Source of the DNA: Candidatus Aenigmatarchaeota archaeon
GTDB taxonomy: Archaea; Aenigmatarchaeota; Aenigmatarchaeia; QMZS01
DNA length: 49,498 nt
Reading direction: 5' to 3'
Assembly (NCBI GenBank): GCA_016932615.1
Contig: JAFGCN010000014.1
Location: forward strand, 1-49,498
Both the position numbers and the translations under genes were made by a program. The notes beneath the pieces are model-generated. The model was not told where the DNA came from, did no database searches, and was given only the letters and a program-made list of their open reading frames with translations. Positions 48,157 through 49,498 of this stretch are shown in pieces; position 1 is the stretch's first letter, and each line of letters opens with the position of its first letter.

Positions 48157-48510
48157 CTAAGTGCTTCCGCCTTCATAACTACAAGATGCCCTAAGAGCGC
48201 TATGCACGGGACCCATAATGAATTCATCCTGGCTTACCTCCAAAGACCAGCAGCGGTAAAGCGCTTCTTCCCTTGTAGGGGGTGTTGTGCGCGTGCTGTC
48301 GCCCTCAAGAATGCTCGCCTCGACAGATGCCGGAATCTTCGTCTCAGAGCATTTGTATTGCGTGGCCCAGTTAAGGCAATCAGTCTCCATCTGCGAGCTT
48401 TTTTTCAAGGGCTCCCAAAGCGTCGCAACTCCACCCATCGTAAGTGTAATGACCACCACAAGCGCAATCAGAAGAATAATGATATAGGAAACGTGGCTGG
48501 TTACCTCCAT
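48157..48510 (-). CDS. pilin-like protein, 117 aa, first gene of the surface operon
   Basis: MEVTSHVSYIIILLIALVVV opens with a short lead and a hydrophobic helix (YIIILLIALVVVITLTMGGVA), then an outer part with four cysteines (DCLNWATQYKC, YRCWSL, RASCSYEGG). Start at 48510 is supported by a TTTTTAAT-like promoter element about 15-25 nt upstream. First of four genes down to 44529. Confidence 0.65.
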   Translation of the reverse strand: MEVTSHVSYIIILLIALVVVITLTMGGVATLWEPLKKSSQMETDCLNWATQYKCSETKIPASVEASILEGDSTRTTPPTREEALYRCWSLEVSQDEFIMGPVHSALRASCSYEGGST

Positions 48511-48553
48511 AATATACGCTTGATTAAAAATAGGGATTAAATAGCAGAAGTAC

Positions 48554-49477
48554 CTACAACCTCACTTTCTCGTGAGTCAGCTTGTAGCCACCCTTGCCAT
48601 CTTCCTTTATCTGCGGGAACTGGTTCGAGTCGCCTTTGGCAAATATCGCCAAGTGGTTTGCCGCCTCTCGCCTCAAAGGGTCGTATTTCTGGTCTTGTGG
48701 AAGCCCTTTCAATCCAGCAATAAGATTTTCCAGTTTCCCTTCAGCGGCTTCCAGACGATTGAAATGGGTATCCCTATCCAATTGCCTCGCCTGCGGAAGT
48801 CCCTCACGGACAGTTCTTACGGCACCTGGAAGTGTAAGAGCCGCCCCAACTGCGGCGCCTATTGGAGCGATTTTTTCTGCCAAATTACCCAGCTCCAAAT
48901 AAGTTTCCATGGGAATGATCTCGCGTGGACTATATGGAGTTAAAGTCAAGGAGTCTTTGATACATTGACCATAACCTATCAGACCTTCTCCCATCAGTGG
49001 ACCCATAAGAATCAATCCGGAACCAGTAAGTCCAGCTGCCGCACCAAAGCCAACAGTAGCCGCTGCTGTTGCGCCAGTCTCCATCCTCTTCTTTGCTCCA
49101 GGACCAGTAATTCCCCCCCTCTCAGAAAGATTCGTTAATTGACCCATAATCTGACCCTTCTCAGGAGACAGTGCATGGATTTTCCCGCCTTCTCCAACCA
49201 TGCCTGCAGGAAGAGGTTCACCCGGCCGGTAAATGCCAATATTACCTGAACCATACTGAGAACCTAATTTTAATTTGGATCCATTTAGTGAATGCCCATA
49301 GTTGGCATCTGTCCTTGAAAGAATTGTGCTTCCAGAATACCCGGAAGGCAGCCGACTGCGGTCTAAAGAAGGCATTGCTTTCTGCCCAGCACCACCATAA
49401 CCTGAACTAGCCGTACTCAAGCCACTACCATAACTACCTTCTCCTGCTGGCGGCTTTTTAATATTTAACTCGTCCAC
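48554..49477 (-). CDS. Gly/Ser-rich membrane-inserting protein, 5' end uncertain
   Basis: Residues 1-115 are low-complexity Gly/Ser/Tyr (GSYGSGLSTASSGYGGAGQK and similar). A hydrophobic Gly-rich stretch follows (ATVGFGAAAGLTGSGLILMGPLMGEGLIGYG; about 136-166), and a second (APIGAAVGAALTLPGAV) near 200. The C-terminus is soluble and helical. The start at 49477 is a GTG; the frame is open to the window edge (residues YPRANYI before it), so the real start may be outside. Composition recalls glycine-zipper or effector-like proteins. Function unknown. Confidence 0.5.
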   Translation of the reverse strand: MDELNIKKPPAGEGSYGSGLSTASSGYGGAGQKAMPSLDRSRLPSGYSGSTILSRTDANYGHSLNGSKLKLGSQYGSGNIGIYRPGEPLPAGMVGEGGKIHALSPEKGQIMGQLTNLSERGGITGPGAKKRMETGATAAATVGFGAAAGLTGSGLILMGPLMGEGLIGYGQCIKDSLTLTPYSPREIIPMETYLELGNLAEKIAPIGAAVGAALTLPGAVRTVREGLPQARQLDRDTHFNRLEAAEGKLENLIAGLKGLPQDQKYDPLRREAANHLAIFAKGDSNQFPQIKEDGKGGYKLTHEKVRL

Positions 49478-49498
49478 AATGTAATTAGCTCTAGGATA

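Noticed and set aside
1-49498. tRNA, rRNA, CRISPR, IS element or integrase.
   Set aside because: I looked in the gaps for cloverleaf-like arms, regular repeat-spacer units and transposase or integrase motifs (DDE, tyrosine recombinase) and found none; gaps are too short. A formal tRNAscan or ISfinder run was not possible.

Overview
The window is archaeal. It carries TATA-binding protein, deoxyhypusine synthase, ABCE1, eS6, archaeal-type uS5 and uL18, Rad50 with a CxxC hook, and Mre11. Many first genes have a TATA-like box about 20-35 nt before the ATG and almost no leader, while some downstream genes have a Shine-Dalgarno or an ATGA overlap. Gene packing is very tight, and there is no stretch over about 300 bases without a gene. 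The r-protein operon is fragmented, several informational proteins have unusual architecture, and there are many small proteins I cannot place. Together these suggest a reduced, DPANN-like archaeon (Diapherotrites or Micrarchaeota type), but that placement is inference. I saw no tRNA, rRNA, CRISPR array, transposase or integrase.

Layout. 1-3.6 kb: leftward small genes, including an ABC/SMC-type ATPase, a low-molecular-weight phosphatase and a DUF1653 protein. 3.6-10.3 kb: a four-helix membrane protein, an M14/deacylase-like enzyme, then a rightward run with three tandem methyltransferase-like paralogues and two members of an unnamed protein family. 10.4-16.4 kb: an A+T-rich P-loop ATPase, metG, two tandem proteins with a CE-clan cysteine-protease signature separated by a second copy of the metG 3' tail, an aldose epimerase, and an unknown protein. 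16.4-19.7 kb (leftward): uL18, uS5 with a ~100-residue extra N-terminus, an unknown protein and mre11. 19.8-22.2 kb: four tandem genes that appear to belong to the same unnamed family as the two near 8 and 10 kb. 22.3-34 kb: TBP with a 14-bp TATA palindrome abutting its start codon, rad50, a PHP phosphoesterase, deoxyhypusine synthase, an MgtE-type transporter and ABCE1, interspersed with paired unknowns. 34-38.6 kb: an MltR/HEPN-like protein, membrane proteins, two Nudix hydrolases, eS6 and an EamA transporter. 38.6-48.5 kb (leftward): two operons of membrane-anchored, cysteine-rich, pilin-like or secreted proteins, interrupted by a conserved cytosolic protein and an HTH protein with an inverted repeat in its promoter. 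The last gene is glycine/serine-rich and membrane-inserting, and may run off the right edge.

How it works together. Housekeeping genes (translation, TBP, Mre11-Rad50) alternate with small accessory genes that duplicate locally: the methyltransferases, the six-member family, the CE-like pair and the 29-30 kb pair. The metG tail duplication is direct evidence that accessory genes are inserted next to core genes. The best candidates for undescribed biology are the CE-protease-like pair with its metG footprint, the six-member family, and the cysteine-rich surface cluster.
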